Below are positions 23,413 to 31,179 of a stretch of DNA of 64,000 nt, one piece after another. Under the pieces are notes generated by a model. That model was given only the letters and a program-made list of their open reading frames with translations, had not been told where the DNA came from and did not search any database. Position 1 is the stretch's first letter; each line of letters opens with the position of its first letter. Position numbers and translations under genes: made by a program. The stretch comes from Dendrophyllia cribrosa (lineage: Eukaryota > Cnidaria > Anthozoa > Scleractinia > Dendrophylliidae): NCBI GenBank assembly GCA_024195265.1, contig JAJLRJ010000013.1, positions 16,644,662-16,708,661 of the forward strand. The letters run 5' to 3'.

Positions 23413-24224
23413 CCTGACTGGCATTGACTTAAAAGGAAGATCATAGGGTGGGTCTTTTTACCGATGTATAATGTTCAGTTTCACCGCTTATGTTACTTAA
23501 AATCTTGTTTTATGTTTTTGTTTTTTATGGCCTGGGATCAGATTCATCATGTATACAAGATAATGGCATTGTTTGAGTGAACTTTTTTTTAAAATAATTC
23601 CCTAAAATAAATAATAGTTCCCGTCATATAGTAAGTAAAGTTTCAGTTATATTTCCTTTTAAAATAGTTTTCAAAAAAAGTTACCTCAATAGTTTCCGTT
23701 TTAAAACCAAGGTGTATCAAGGAAAATACTTTCATGCCAGCTTTATATGTTTTTCAGTTTTCCTCTTTCCTCAGTATCATCCCAGGCTGATGCTCATTTT
23801 GGAGTGAACGTTTGGGGTCAAGCACTTTAAAGGTGTTTAAACATTTGCCCTATTCTACCCCTTCCTGAGTCTCATATAAGGGGAGAAGAAAATAACGCAA
23901 AAACGAAAATTTCATTTCAACAAAAAAGTTACAATTTGAATTCAACAGTTGAGTTTCAGTAACAAAACAACAGGAAGTAGTTTAATAAATGTATGTTGAG
24001 TGGCATAAAACAAGAACTCATTTGTGCTTCAAAAAGATGGTTAGAAAAAGCAGATTACTGTTGTCTTTTGGATGAAATAATATGAATGTTTGCACAAATA
24101 AGGTTTTGTTGAAATTAGCTGATTTAACAATTGTTTGGGAGATGATTTAATTAATATGACGACCTAGCTGGAATCCATAACACAATCTTTGCCGTCCTGT
24201 AAGTTGTAACAACAAATAACTGAT
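23413..24224. other. No gene seen
   Basis: AT-rich spacer between the RING-like gene and the virus-like cassette. I looked here for a viral terminal repeat matching the 34-kb side and found none. Confidence 0.4.
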
Positions 24225-24430
24225 ACCATTCAGTCATAGTACAATTTGCAATAATCAAAACGTTGCTTTGAGTGGTTTACTACTGTTCTGACAAATAACG
24301 AGCGATAATAGTTCTGATAGCAATAGCACCATTCAGTCATAGTACAATTTGCAATAATCAAAACGTTGCTTTGAGTGGTTTAGTACTGTTCTGACAAATA
24401 ACGAGCGATAATAGTTCTGATAGCAATAGC
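24225..24430. repeat. 103-bp unit in perfect-length tandem duplication
   Basis: 24225-24327 and 24328-24430 are almost identical (for example TACTACTG versus TAGTACTG). The unit begins ACCATTCAGTCATAGTAC and ends TCTGATAGCAATAGC. The copies are so similar that the duplication is recent. It lies just outside the first cassette gene. Confidence 0.9.
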
Positions 24431-24581
24431 GCCTGGGTGAGCATTATCTTCTTGCAAGGGATTGGGCCTGGGTAGATCACCAACTTCATCTTCTTCGGAT
24501 ATTTATTGATATAAAAACGGTAACTCAAACTTAACTCTAACTCAACTCAACCCTTAACTCGGTAAATAGTCGATCCCCTTA

Positions 24582-24658
24582 CAGTCGAGGCTAATGCGGG
24601 GGGAATATCATTAAAAATATTTGCATGTCAAAAGATTCCCCCACATGAGCCTCGACTG
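24582..24658. repeat. Inverted repeat / hairpin at left edge of the virus-like cassette
   Basis: CAGTCGAGGCTAATGCGG with GGGGAAT at 24582-24606 pairs with ATTCCCCC and ACATGAGCCTCGACTG ending at 24658, with about three mismatches over 25 bp and a loop of about 28 nt. It overlaps the first ATG of the next open frame, so either that start is wrong or the hairpin lies in its leader. Confidence 0.75.
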
Positions 24659-24998
24659 CATAGTTTCTAAAACAACAGTTTACAAACACAGAAAAAATGG
24701 TTGCCCACCTTTGAAAAGAAATCCTCGAGCTCTTCTCAGACATGAGGCGGATTTGGTTGTTCGAGATGTTTTTGCCGAGTCATATGTCAGCTGGCATGAG
24801 CTGAATGCATGGCTTGACGAGCAAGAACAAGAACAAGAACCATTTAAAAGTTTAGAGGCTCTTGATCCTTTAAACGACATCCGTGACTTAAGCTTTGTTT
24901 CGGATTACCTCGCAGGTAAGAAATCCCTCGCAACGTTTCAAACGGAGTTGAGTGGTTATTACCAATTGAAAAAACGCCTGGACTTTGTATACCAATGA
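24621..24998 (+). CDS. Hypothetical protein upstream of the viral exonuclease
   Basis: An open frame of 125 residues ends TGA at 24996-24998, overlapping the next start by a few bases, a tight virus-like spacing. It is basic at the start, then helical and acidic (WHELNAWLDEQEQEQEPF), ending QLKKRLDFVYQ. No domain is recognised. The first ATG lies inside a hairpin, so the true start may be later or upstream in another exon or frame. Confidence 0.4.
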   Translation: MHVKRFPHMSLDCIVSKTTVYKHRKNGCPPLKRNPRALLRHEADLVVRDVFAESYVSWHELNAWLDEQEQEQEPFKSLEALDPLNDIRDLSFVSDYLAGKKSLATFQTELSGYYQLKKRLDFVYQ

Positions 24999-26112
24999 TG
25001 GCTACAACACAAGTGTTCATGAACTTTCTCAAATCGAGAAACACTGGTCTGAAACAAAAGAGCGCCGACTGGGTGAGAGCCAGACAAAACTCCATTGGTG
25101 CATCAGAGATCTCTGCCTTGACAGGATCGTCGCCGTTTGATTCACGGCAAAGCTTGCTCTTAAAGAAAATACAGCCAACACATATGCTCAACAATGCGGC
25201 TTGTACCTGGGGCAATCTGTTCGAGCCGATTATACGCAAGTATTTTGAGCAAAAACATTGTTTCCGTTTTTGGTCACAGTATCTCTCTTAATCTAGCAAG
25301 AGATCATCCACTTTATCCAAAGGTCACTTGCAGTCCAGATGGATATTTTCTAGACAAAGATAACGGCTTAAGCTTGTTAGAGTTTAAATGCCCGTTCAAG
25401 CGGAAAATAGCCATGAACAGACTTCCTGGCTATTATAGCGATCAGATACAAACAGGTCTTGCTTTGAGTGGTGATATGGTAAACAACGGGCTTGTTTGTT
25501 GACGGCTATTTCAGATTGTGCTCTTTAAACCAGCTTGAACCAAGTCTGACACACAATCAGTTTCTAAACGGAGGAAACAAGTTCAAAACGAAGTGTGACA
25601 CAACACTTGCGTGGGGAGTTTGTTATTTATTTAGCAAACGGACGATAACAAGAAATCAAAAGGCAATCATCGATGTCGGTTCACTCAAATCAAAACAATT
25701 ATTTGAGAGAATTATGTCTTCCATTGCGGAGAAGGACATATGGTGTTGTTATGGTGCTGTAAGGATGTCGTTTAAAAAACAGGACGAAGATGAGGAGTTT
25801 TTGCGTTACGCCCATATGCAAAAAGTGTTTTCAGAGGGTTCAGAAGGCCCTAAACCAGTGGCTATGTTCGCCTGGAAGCTCCTGGATATAACTGAGATTT
25901 GGACGCCAAAGCAACCGAACTTTTTGAGCAATATTCAAACGTCAGTCGAGCGTTTTCATAACAGCTTGGCAAGCCTTCGAAAAAAGATAACAGAACACTC
26001 TGAAGAGAAAAGCATCCAACAAAATGGAGTCAATTGGAGAAACATACTCCAACTGAACCAATGGGGCAACTGTCTTTTGGTGAATCCCGTTGGGATTATT
26101 TGCCAGACATGA
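24995..26112 (+). pseudogene. YqaJ-type viral exonuclease (lambda-exonuclease fold), two frameshifts
   Basis: YqaJ/alkaline exonucleases resect double-stranded DNA for recombination and packaging-linked repair in DNA viruses. The motifs appear in order. IGASEISALTGSSPF marks the start of the fold (about 25100). WGNLFEPIIRKYFE carries the conserved Glu (about 25215). CSPDGYF carries the active-site Asp and LLEFKCPFKRK the Glu-x-Lys (about 25335-25400). PGYYSDQIQTGLALSG carries the YxxQ motif (about 25430). The motifs are split over three frames with shifts near 25280 and 25495. The C-terminal 200 residues, in the third frame, are less familiar. The 5' gene overlaps by a few bases, and the next gene is tail-to-tail. 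It is inactive as it stands. Confidence 0.75.
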
Positions 26113-26229
26113 TTCAAGATTTCATCCTTGACTTGGCTGCAAGGGTCATTCATCAATGCATGATGGGATCTGTATGACGTTCAATAAAAAATCATTATCA
26201 CTGGCAACACGATTGCTATTTCCCTATAT

Positions 26230-27069
26230 TTACTTCACAAACATGTGATAAATGTCAAGAACTCTTCTCACCAGAAGTGGACATGGGCAGACACCGAGCC
26301 ATTTGTCTTGGCAGTGATGACGGTCCAAATGCTCACTAAACGTGACCCATCTTTTCAAGCATGATCTTCCAGTTTTGTTCGTGCTTCCAAAGTGATTTTT
26401 CTGGTACTTGTAGCCGGAAGTAATTGACAATAATCCGTTGTGAATATTTTTGTACAATTGCATCCAAGATTTGTAGGCTACAAATGGCATAGAGATTCTT
26501 TTCGGTAGATATTCTTCAATGAATTTGAATGCCTCATTTGCATGTTGTATTTCTTCGGAGGACAAGCAGACGTTGGGGGCACAAATTTTCAGATGTTTGT
26601 TGAGATAGCTTTTGAAGTTGTAGTGTTTGGTGGGCATTCTTTTTTTGGTAATTTTGTAATCACCACCATAGAGCTCGTTATAATCGAAGGTCACACCATC
26701 CAGAGGCTCTAAGAGCCCGCAGTCCTCACAGCAAAGTTCTTATGAAAACATCCTGAGGTTTAATTTGCCTTTGCAGTTTTGGCAAGCTTTTATCCTTTCA
26801 TTCCAAAGGGTGAAACGTGAGTGTGGGGGGTATTGCATCACGGGAGAAAGACACTCCTTGATGTGATGAAGGCGTTCTGGTAGGTTTGAACGCAGTATTT
26901 CCTTGTTGAAGTTGTCGAGTGAGCGCAGGAGGATAAATTTGTATTCTTTATCAAGCTCATCGAGTTTGGCTTTGTATTCACCTTTAGTGTCCAAGCACTG
27001 AACTTCAGCCAGTTGTTTAGCGAACTTCTCCATGGATGTACACCGTGTTGTGTATTCAATTGGACGCAA
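26230..27069 (-). pseudogene. Zinc-ribbon protein, candidate late transcription factor (VLTF3-like), broken
   Basis: Read right to left from ATG 27069, a helical N-terminal region of about 90 residues leads to a zinc ribbon: CQNC (about 26775) and, 21 codons on, CEDC (about 26725). A TAA at 26740-26742 falls between the two pairs in the same frame. After the ribbon come a Tyr/Lys-rich stretch (YGGDYKITKKRMPTKHYNF, SYLNKHLKIC) and a helical segment near YLPKRISMPFVAYKSWMQLY. The frame probably shifts near 26390, so the C-terminus is uncertain. A zinc ribbon followed by a basic Y/K-rich segment and a short helical domain is the layout of viral VLTF3 factors, but identity is weak to my eye. It could be another zinc-binding viral protein. 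Confidence 0.45.
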
Positions 27070-27173
27070 AGGATTTATCTCTCAAGATTTGTAGGTTAAA
27101 GCCAGAATTTAATTTCTCAAATCTGACTTGGATGCTGCGGTGAGAAGATTTATCTTTTTTTGAAACTCTTGTT

Positions 27174-27797
27174 TTACTTCCTTGCGAAGTTCGTTTTTGA
27201 GTTTCTCGAGGTCTGGCATTTGTGTTTGAGTGCCAACGTCTTTTGATGCCTTAACCTCATCCCTGATTGCAGCTTTGAGTTTGAGTGATATTTTTCCACT
27301 TCACGAGAAATAATTGTGAATTCTGTATCACTGATCCTCTTGTCTTCCAGAGCTTTTGAGACCAGTTCATTGACAGAGTTGCGTTTAGCCAGGGCCAGTG
27401 TGTAGATATTCTCATGCTTAGTCACTTTCCGCTCTAACCGTTTGTTGGCAGCTGTAAAACCAACTGAGGACAGCCCACAAAGCATGGCAACGCCTGGAAG
27501 TGCGGGGCTTGCAACAATGCCAAACCCAGTCAATGCAGTGGCTAGGGCCCCTGATGACAGTCCAACAGAAAGCGACCCAAGGCCAACCGCCGAGTAATGA
27601 ACTAAGGATTGGGTTCGTTTATATTTCTTTGCGACCTGACGGTAATGCTCGGCTTCGTCAGACAACTCCTTAAGAAAGTCAGAAATCTTTTTGAGCTGGA
27701 AATCTTCTGCATTGATTTGAGTGATCTCACGCATAGGGTAGAGCTGTTGTGTCTCGCTGTATTCAGGGGCCGATGGAAGCACATTGGCAGAACTCAT
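27174..27797 (-). CDS. Viral membrane protein with glycine-rich hydrophobic segment; C-terminal frameshift
   Basis: It starts at ATG 27797, 18 nt after a CATATATATA motif. Residues 40-70 are a charged helix. Residues 68-115 are hydrophobic and glycine/alanine-rich (GLGSLSVGLSSGALATALTG, then FGIVASPALPGVAMLCGL), long enough for two membrane passes or a hairpin. A second charged helix follows (KRLERKVTKHENIYTLALAK). The frame changes near 27280; the remaining charged helical tail appears to run on to about 27090 in another frame, so the gene is damaged only at its end. I remember homologues in other cnidarian virus-like loci beside the same neighbours. A structural or membrane role in the virion is an inference. 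Confidence 0.6.
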   Translation of the reverse strand: MSSANVLPSAPEYSETQQLYPMREITQINAEDFQLKKISDFLKELSDEAEHYRQVAKKYKRTQSLVHYSAVGLGSLSVGLSSGALATALTGFGIVASPALPGVAMLCGLSSVGFTAANKRLERKVTKHENIYTLALAKRNSVNELVSKALEDKRISDTEFTIISREVEKYHSNSKLQSGMRLRHQKTLALKHKCQTSRNSKTNFARK

Positions 27798-27820
27798 GGC
27801 GTGGGTATATATATGATTTT

Positions 27821-28489
27821 TTAAATTATCTCAACTTCAAATTCTAAGGGCATGTCATTGAAGTTGAAGAGGCCATTGTTCTCATCCCTCACTGACAGTG
27901 TTATGCTATTTACATAATCACCTGACGAGACGTCACGCAAGACGTTCTGTTGTGTTGTCTCGTAGAGAATTTTCTCAAAAGCTTTTCCACGAATATCAAA
28001 CCGAGCCAAAACTGTCGAAGGCTTACCATTGAGGAGGTTTTGTTCTTTATCAACCAGATCACAGTGGATGAAGTAAGTGCTTGGTGCCCTTAAACGCTTA
28101 ACGAAAGTTATTAGCATCAATACAGGTCTTATGCGAAGCAATTCTGCTAGATTGTTACTAAGCGTCACACTGCTGCTGTTATTCTGAATGACCATGGCTC
28201 CGTATGGCCTGTTTGTTTCAATTGTTAGATTTAAACGGCTGTTATGGGTTTTTAGGCTTTCAAAGTCTTTCGCTAAACTCTCAATAGTGTGATGGCCTGG
28301 AAGTAAGGTTGCGCCACGTGATGAACCATTAGGGGGAGGGTCTCTTGGTGAAATTTTTGCTTCTTCTTTCAAATTATGCCACGAGTTGAAAATTGAGCAA
28401 GAGACAAGACGGATGTATCTCGGTTTTGGAAGTGGGTGATCGAAGTAGATCGTGTGAGGGTTCGAAGGTGTGACGATTAACACAACCAT
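27821..28489 (-). CDS. Putative minor capsid (penton-like) protein
   Basis: This is an intact frame of about 222 residues. I chose the second ATG (28489, MVVLIVTPSNPHTIYF) because TATATACCATC, the shared start-site motif of this cassette, lies immediately before it; using the first ATG (28510) would place that motif inside the gene. The sequence is beta-rich with PKPRYIRLVSCSIFNSWHNL near residue 22, a GHHTIESLAKDFESL segment, and a long C-terminal half of alternating hydrophobic strands (YVNSITLSVRDENNGLFNF, LEFEVEII). Length and strand pattern suit a single jelly-roll vertex protein, and a capsid gene lies in the same cassette. Homology is from memory, so the specific role is tentative. Confidence 0.5.
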   Translation of the reverse strand: MVVLIVTPSNPHTIYFDHPLPKPRYIRLVSCSIFNSWHNLKEEAKISPRDPPPNGSSRGATLLPGHHTIESLAKDFESLKTHNSRLNLTIETNRPYGAMVIQNNSSSVTLSNNLAELLRIRPVLMLITFVKRLRAPSTYFIHCDLVDKEQNLLNGKPSTVLARFDIRGKAFEKILYETTQQNVLRDVSSGDYVNSITLSVRDENNGLFNFNDMPLEFEVEII

Positions 28490-28537
28490 GATGGTATATA
28501 TAATAAACATTTTATAATTATAATTATATATACAATC
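28490..28537. promoter_or_regulatory. Divergent late-promoter region with TATATA motifs
   Basis: Only 48 nt separate two divergent starts. Rightward, ATTATATATACAATC precedes ATG 28538. Leftward, ATTATATATACCATC precedes ATG 28489. Both match the same motif seen before three other genes of the cassette, so it is probably a short bidirectional viral promoter. Confidence 0.6.
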
Positions 28538-28876
28538 ATGTTTGGCAGGCGGTCCGCTGGATTTAATCCTAATTCACTTGGTGTAATCATCGGCGGCCAC
28601 AATTACGGACCTCCACCCCCTTTTTATTCGACCCCAAACACCTATAGCCATGTAAAGCCAAAGCCACCCCCAGATCCACTAGCCTGGATGGAAACACCGG
28701 AGGCAGTAAAGTTATCTTCCGCGGCCAAGGCCAAGGCGATCTCTGACTTCAAAAAGCGTTTCCCGCTCGCTGATATGTCCCACTTTGAAGTGCAAGTAGA
28801 TTTTAGTGACGACCGCAAAACCGCCAAAGGGGAAGTGCTTTACAAAAAGGGCCCTGGCTCATGGGCCTCGTTATAA
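28538..28876 (+). CDS. Small proline-rich virion-associated protein (hypothetical)
   Basis: An intact 112-residue frame starts right after TATATACAATC. The first half is glycine/proline-rich (GVIIGGHNYGPPPPFY, KPKPPPDPLAWM). The second half is a charged helix and strand region (AKAISDFKKRFPLADMSHF) ending YKKGPGSWASL. The stop lies 2 nt before the next start, so the two genes probably share a transcript. No domain is recognised; a small scaffold or minor virion protein is a guess from position. Confidence 0.6.
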   Translation: MFGRRSAGFNPNSLGVIIGGHNYGPPPPFYSTPNTYSHVKPKPPPDPLAWMETPEAVKLSSAAKAKAISDFKKRFPLADMSHFEVQVDFSDDRKTAKGEVLYKKGPGSWASL

Positions 28877-28878
28877 GA

Positions 28879-30306
28879 ATGCCCCACAAAGATTGGACTC
28901 AAGCCATGAAAGACGCTCTTGGTCTCCATCAAGACGGGGGTTTTCCCTATCAGTTATCGTTGGGGCAACCAGAAAAGTCAATCCCAGCTGTTGATTTCTC
29001 CACCACAATAGACAAGGATATGATTGGCGCAATCTTGAACGACGAAGCGCAAAAGATTTACGTCACGCCAACTGATTATTTCACAACGAAATACAGAAAT
29101 ATCTTCAGGGACACACAGATTTCATTCACAACCGCGAAATACGGTAGAAAGTGGCTCGGTGGGCCGCATATGAGTTTTTGGCCACAACAACTCTCCTTCG
29201 CACTGTGGTGTGCAACAACCGGCTGCGGAATCTCGCGTGACATTCTCTTCGATAAGAACTCCAGTCTATCCCTAACCCCCCAGCTCCGGTCGTTTTACCG
29301 GTTTCACGTTTATTTCACAACAAGGCGAATATTCTACAAGATGGGTGGGGAACAAAGCGTGAGTGCTTTGCCAGACGACCCTCCATTCAACCAGAAAGAC
29401 AACAAGTACAACATCGACGCTTACAAGATTTGCATAGAGTTCAGAATCGACCCCAGTTCTGACTTCCGTTACACATACGGCAAGAACCACGGGCTTGGGA
29501 ATGTCTACATTTGGGCTTATGAAGAGGGCAACATTTCTACCGATTACACCTATCCAGACCCCGATCTAGCTCTGTTCAATGATGAGCGCGTGACTGACAG
29601 AAAAGACCCCAACTTTCACGCCAATGGAATATCTTTCGTCCGCAACGACCAAGGGGCTGACACCCAGTTCGAGCACTTTGTGCCAAATTACGCACAGGGG
29701 CTAACACAGCCAGGGCTCGCGCGTATGAACCAATCAATCGAGGCCTTTGTGTACTGCATTCTTGGTTCACAAGCCAAAACCCGCAGCAGCATCATTGGAA
29801 GAGGAGGCCGGGCGTTCGAAACGCAGAGAGTATTCCTCACCCATCTAGAGGAGGCCATAATACTGAACGACATCACAACAAGCGTACAGCGTTACCAGCT
29901 TGCCATCCAAGCAACGAAAGTGCGGTTAGACTTTGCGACAGCACCCGGAAGCTGGCTCATGCCATCACGCATGATTATCAACACAGAGAGCGTGATCGGG
30001 TATAACAACAATCTACAGGAGGCAACGCAAGGGATGAAACTGGGTGTGAACAATGATGTTAATCTAGGCACAAAAAAAGCCTCACTTCGCCACATAGACG
30101 ATGGACCGACAAAGATTAATCCACCAAAAAGTCACCCATCAAACCCGATCAAAAACAGGCTACACAAGCACAGGGCATCGCAACCAAACCAACCCCCACA
30201 CCACAACCAGCCCCAACACCCACACCACAGCCCACACCACAACCAACCCCCACACCCACACCCAACAACAACAACAACAACAATTTATTTCGGTATTCCC
30301 ATATAA
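28879..30306 (+). CDS. Large viral structural protein; proline/histidine-rich linker cut by a LINE
   Basis: The gene starts at ATG 28879 (MPHKDWTQAMKDAL), 2 nt after the previous stop. An in-frame ATG at 28861 lies inside the previous gene and is less likely. About 390 residues are dense, beta-rich and intact (RFHVYFTTRRIFYKMGGEQS, IEAFVYCILGSQ). Then comes a linker rich in Pro, His, Gln and Asn from about 30110. The final codons (Thr run and IYFGIPI) come from the tail of an inserted LINE, so the present stop at 30304-30306 is not the original one. A hydrophobic tail and stop on the same strand remain beyond the insertion at 31110-31175. I recall this protein from cnidarian virus-like loci but know no function. 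An anchored virion protein is inferred from the linker and tail. Confidence 0.65.
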   Translation: MPHKDWTQAMKDALGLHQDGGFPYQLSLGQPEKSIPAVDFSTTIDKDMIGAILNDEAQKIYVTPTDYFTTKYRNIFRDTQISFTTAKYGRKWLGGPHMSFWPQQLSFALWCATTGCGISRDILFDKNSSLSLTPQLRSFYRFHVYFTTRRIFYKMGGEQSVSALPDDPPFNQKDNKYNIDAYKICIEFRIDPSSDFRYTYGKNHGLGNVYIWAYEEGNISTDYTYPDPDLALFNDERVTDRKDPNFHANGISFVRNDQGADTQFEHFVPNYAQGLTQPGLARMNQSIEAFVYCILGSQAKTRSSIIGRGGRAFETQRVFLTHLEEAIILNDITTSVQRYQLAIQATKVRLDFATAPGSWLMPSRMIINTESVIGYNNNLQEATQGMKLGVNNDVNLGTKKASLRHIDDGPTKINPPKSHPSNPIKNRLHKHRASQPNQPPHHNQPQHPHHSPHHNQPPHPHPTTTTTTIYFGIPI

Positions 30307-31105
30307 ATACATGGTATTACCTATACAAGTAGTACGTATTAAGTATTACATGTAAGTATAAAAACAACAACAAAGAAAAAGAAAGAAACGGGTATATCTG
30401 ATTATTAAATTAACGTAGATTGTCGATTTAACATTGAATTATAAATATAAGCAGCGATAGTCATACAGACAAAAGGATCAGTGCTGTTAAAGAGAAACAA
30501 GATTTTAGAATTATTGTCTAGATTATTAAAATTTTGATATCTATCATTTATTTCACTGATATTTCTTGCGTAAATTGTTGTGATGATGGCAGGTGAATAG
30601 AAAATGTGATTCGTCCTCAATTTCATTTAAGTTACAGAAGGAACAGATTCTTAAATGTTTGGGTGTCTTGTTGTGTCTGCCAGTTTCAATTCTTAATTTA
30701 TGGTTTCCAAGGCGAAATTTATTTATTTGCTTTTTGTGAAGGGGATTTTTTTATCGAATCCAAGAAGATGTGGCTTTATGGCAATCCTTTTTAAAGGAGG
30801 AATAGAATTTAAGCTTTTTATTTAAATTTAACAAATGTAGTTGATGACCAAATGTAGTTGATGACTAACTGAAGTTGTGTTAACAGTTAATCGAATACGT
30901 GTAAAAAGGGTATTTGGATTTTTAATATCTAAAGTGGAAATATTTTGATTCGAAGCTTTACATAAAGAATCAACTTTTTGGATTAAGCTCAATTGATTTT
31001 TTCCTGCCATTTCTTTAGACAGGTAAAGGCATTGTTTGGCAATATTATCCTCTGGTAAATTCTCCAAGTGTAACCAAAATTTAATGATATTTATGTCGAC
31101 TCACA
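30263..31105 (-). mobile_element. 5'-truncated non-LTR retrotransposon (LINE) inserted in a viral gene
   Basis: On the minus strand, a reverse-transcriptase tail starts with NLPEDNIAKQCLYLSKEMAG (about 31060), continues to HNKTPKHL and the zinc knuckle CSFCNLNEIEDESHFLF with a final Cys (about 30630), and, after a frameshift, SEINDRYQNFNNLDNNSKIL (about 30560). The 3' end has AATAAA followed by (TTG)n, seen here as (CAA)n at 30263-30282. A 3' end carrying a short repeat and a missing 5' end is typical of target-primed reverse transcription. No clear target duplication was found. Confidence 0.8.
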
Positions 31106-31109
31106 TCAC

Positions 31110-31175
31110 GTAAACAAGGCACTCATTGCTGTGGGTGCGCTTGCTTTGGCAGGGCTTTTCGTTTGGTCCAGATAA
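31110..31175 (+). other. Stranded C-terminal membrane anchor of the gene at 28879
   Basis: A short plus-strand frame encodes a hydrophobic run (LIAVGALALAGLFVW) followed by a basic residue and TAA at 31173-31175. It lies directly beyond the LINE and tail-to-tail with the minus-strand gene ending at 31180. The simplest reading is the original 3' end of the interrupted structural gene. The frame relation across the LINE cannot be checked without an empty site. Confidence 0.55.
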
Positions 31176-31179
31176 GTGT

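Noticed and set aside
28861..28878. ATG 28861 as start of the large structural gene
   Set aside because: It lies inside the preceding 112-aa gene; ATG 28879 directly after that gene's stop is more economical.
30160..30306. Threonine run and IYFGIPI as genuine C-terminus of the viral protein
   Set aside because: They are encoded by the (CAA)n tail and 3' end of the minus-strand LINE.
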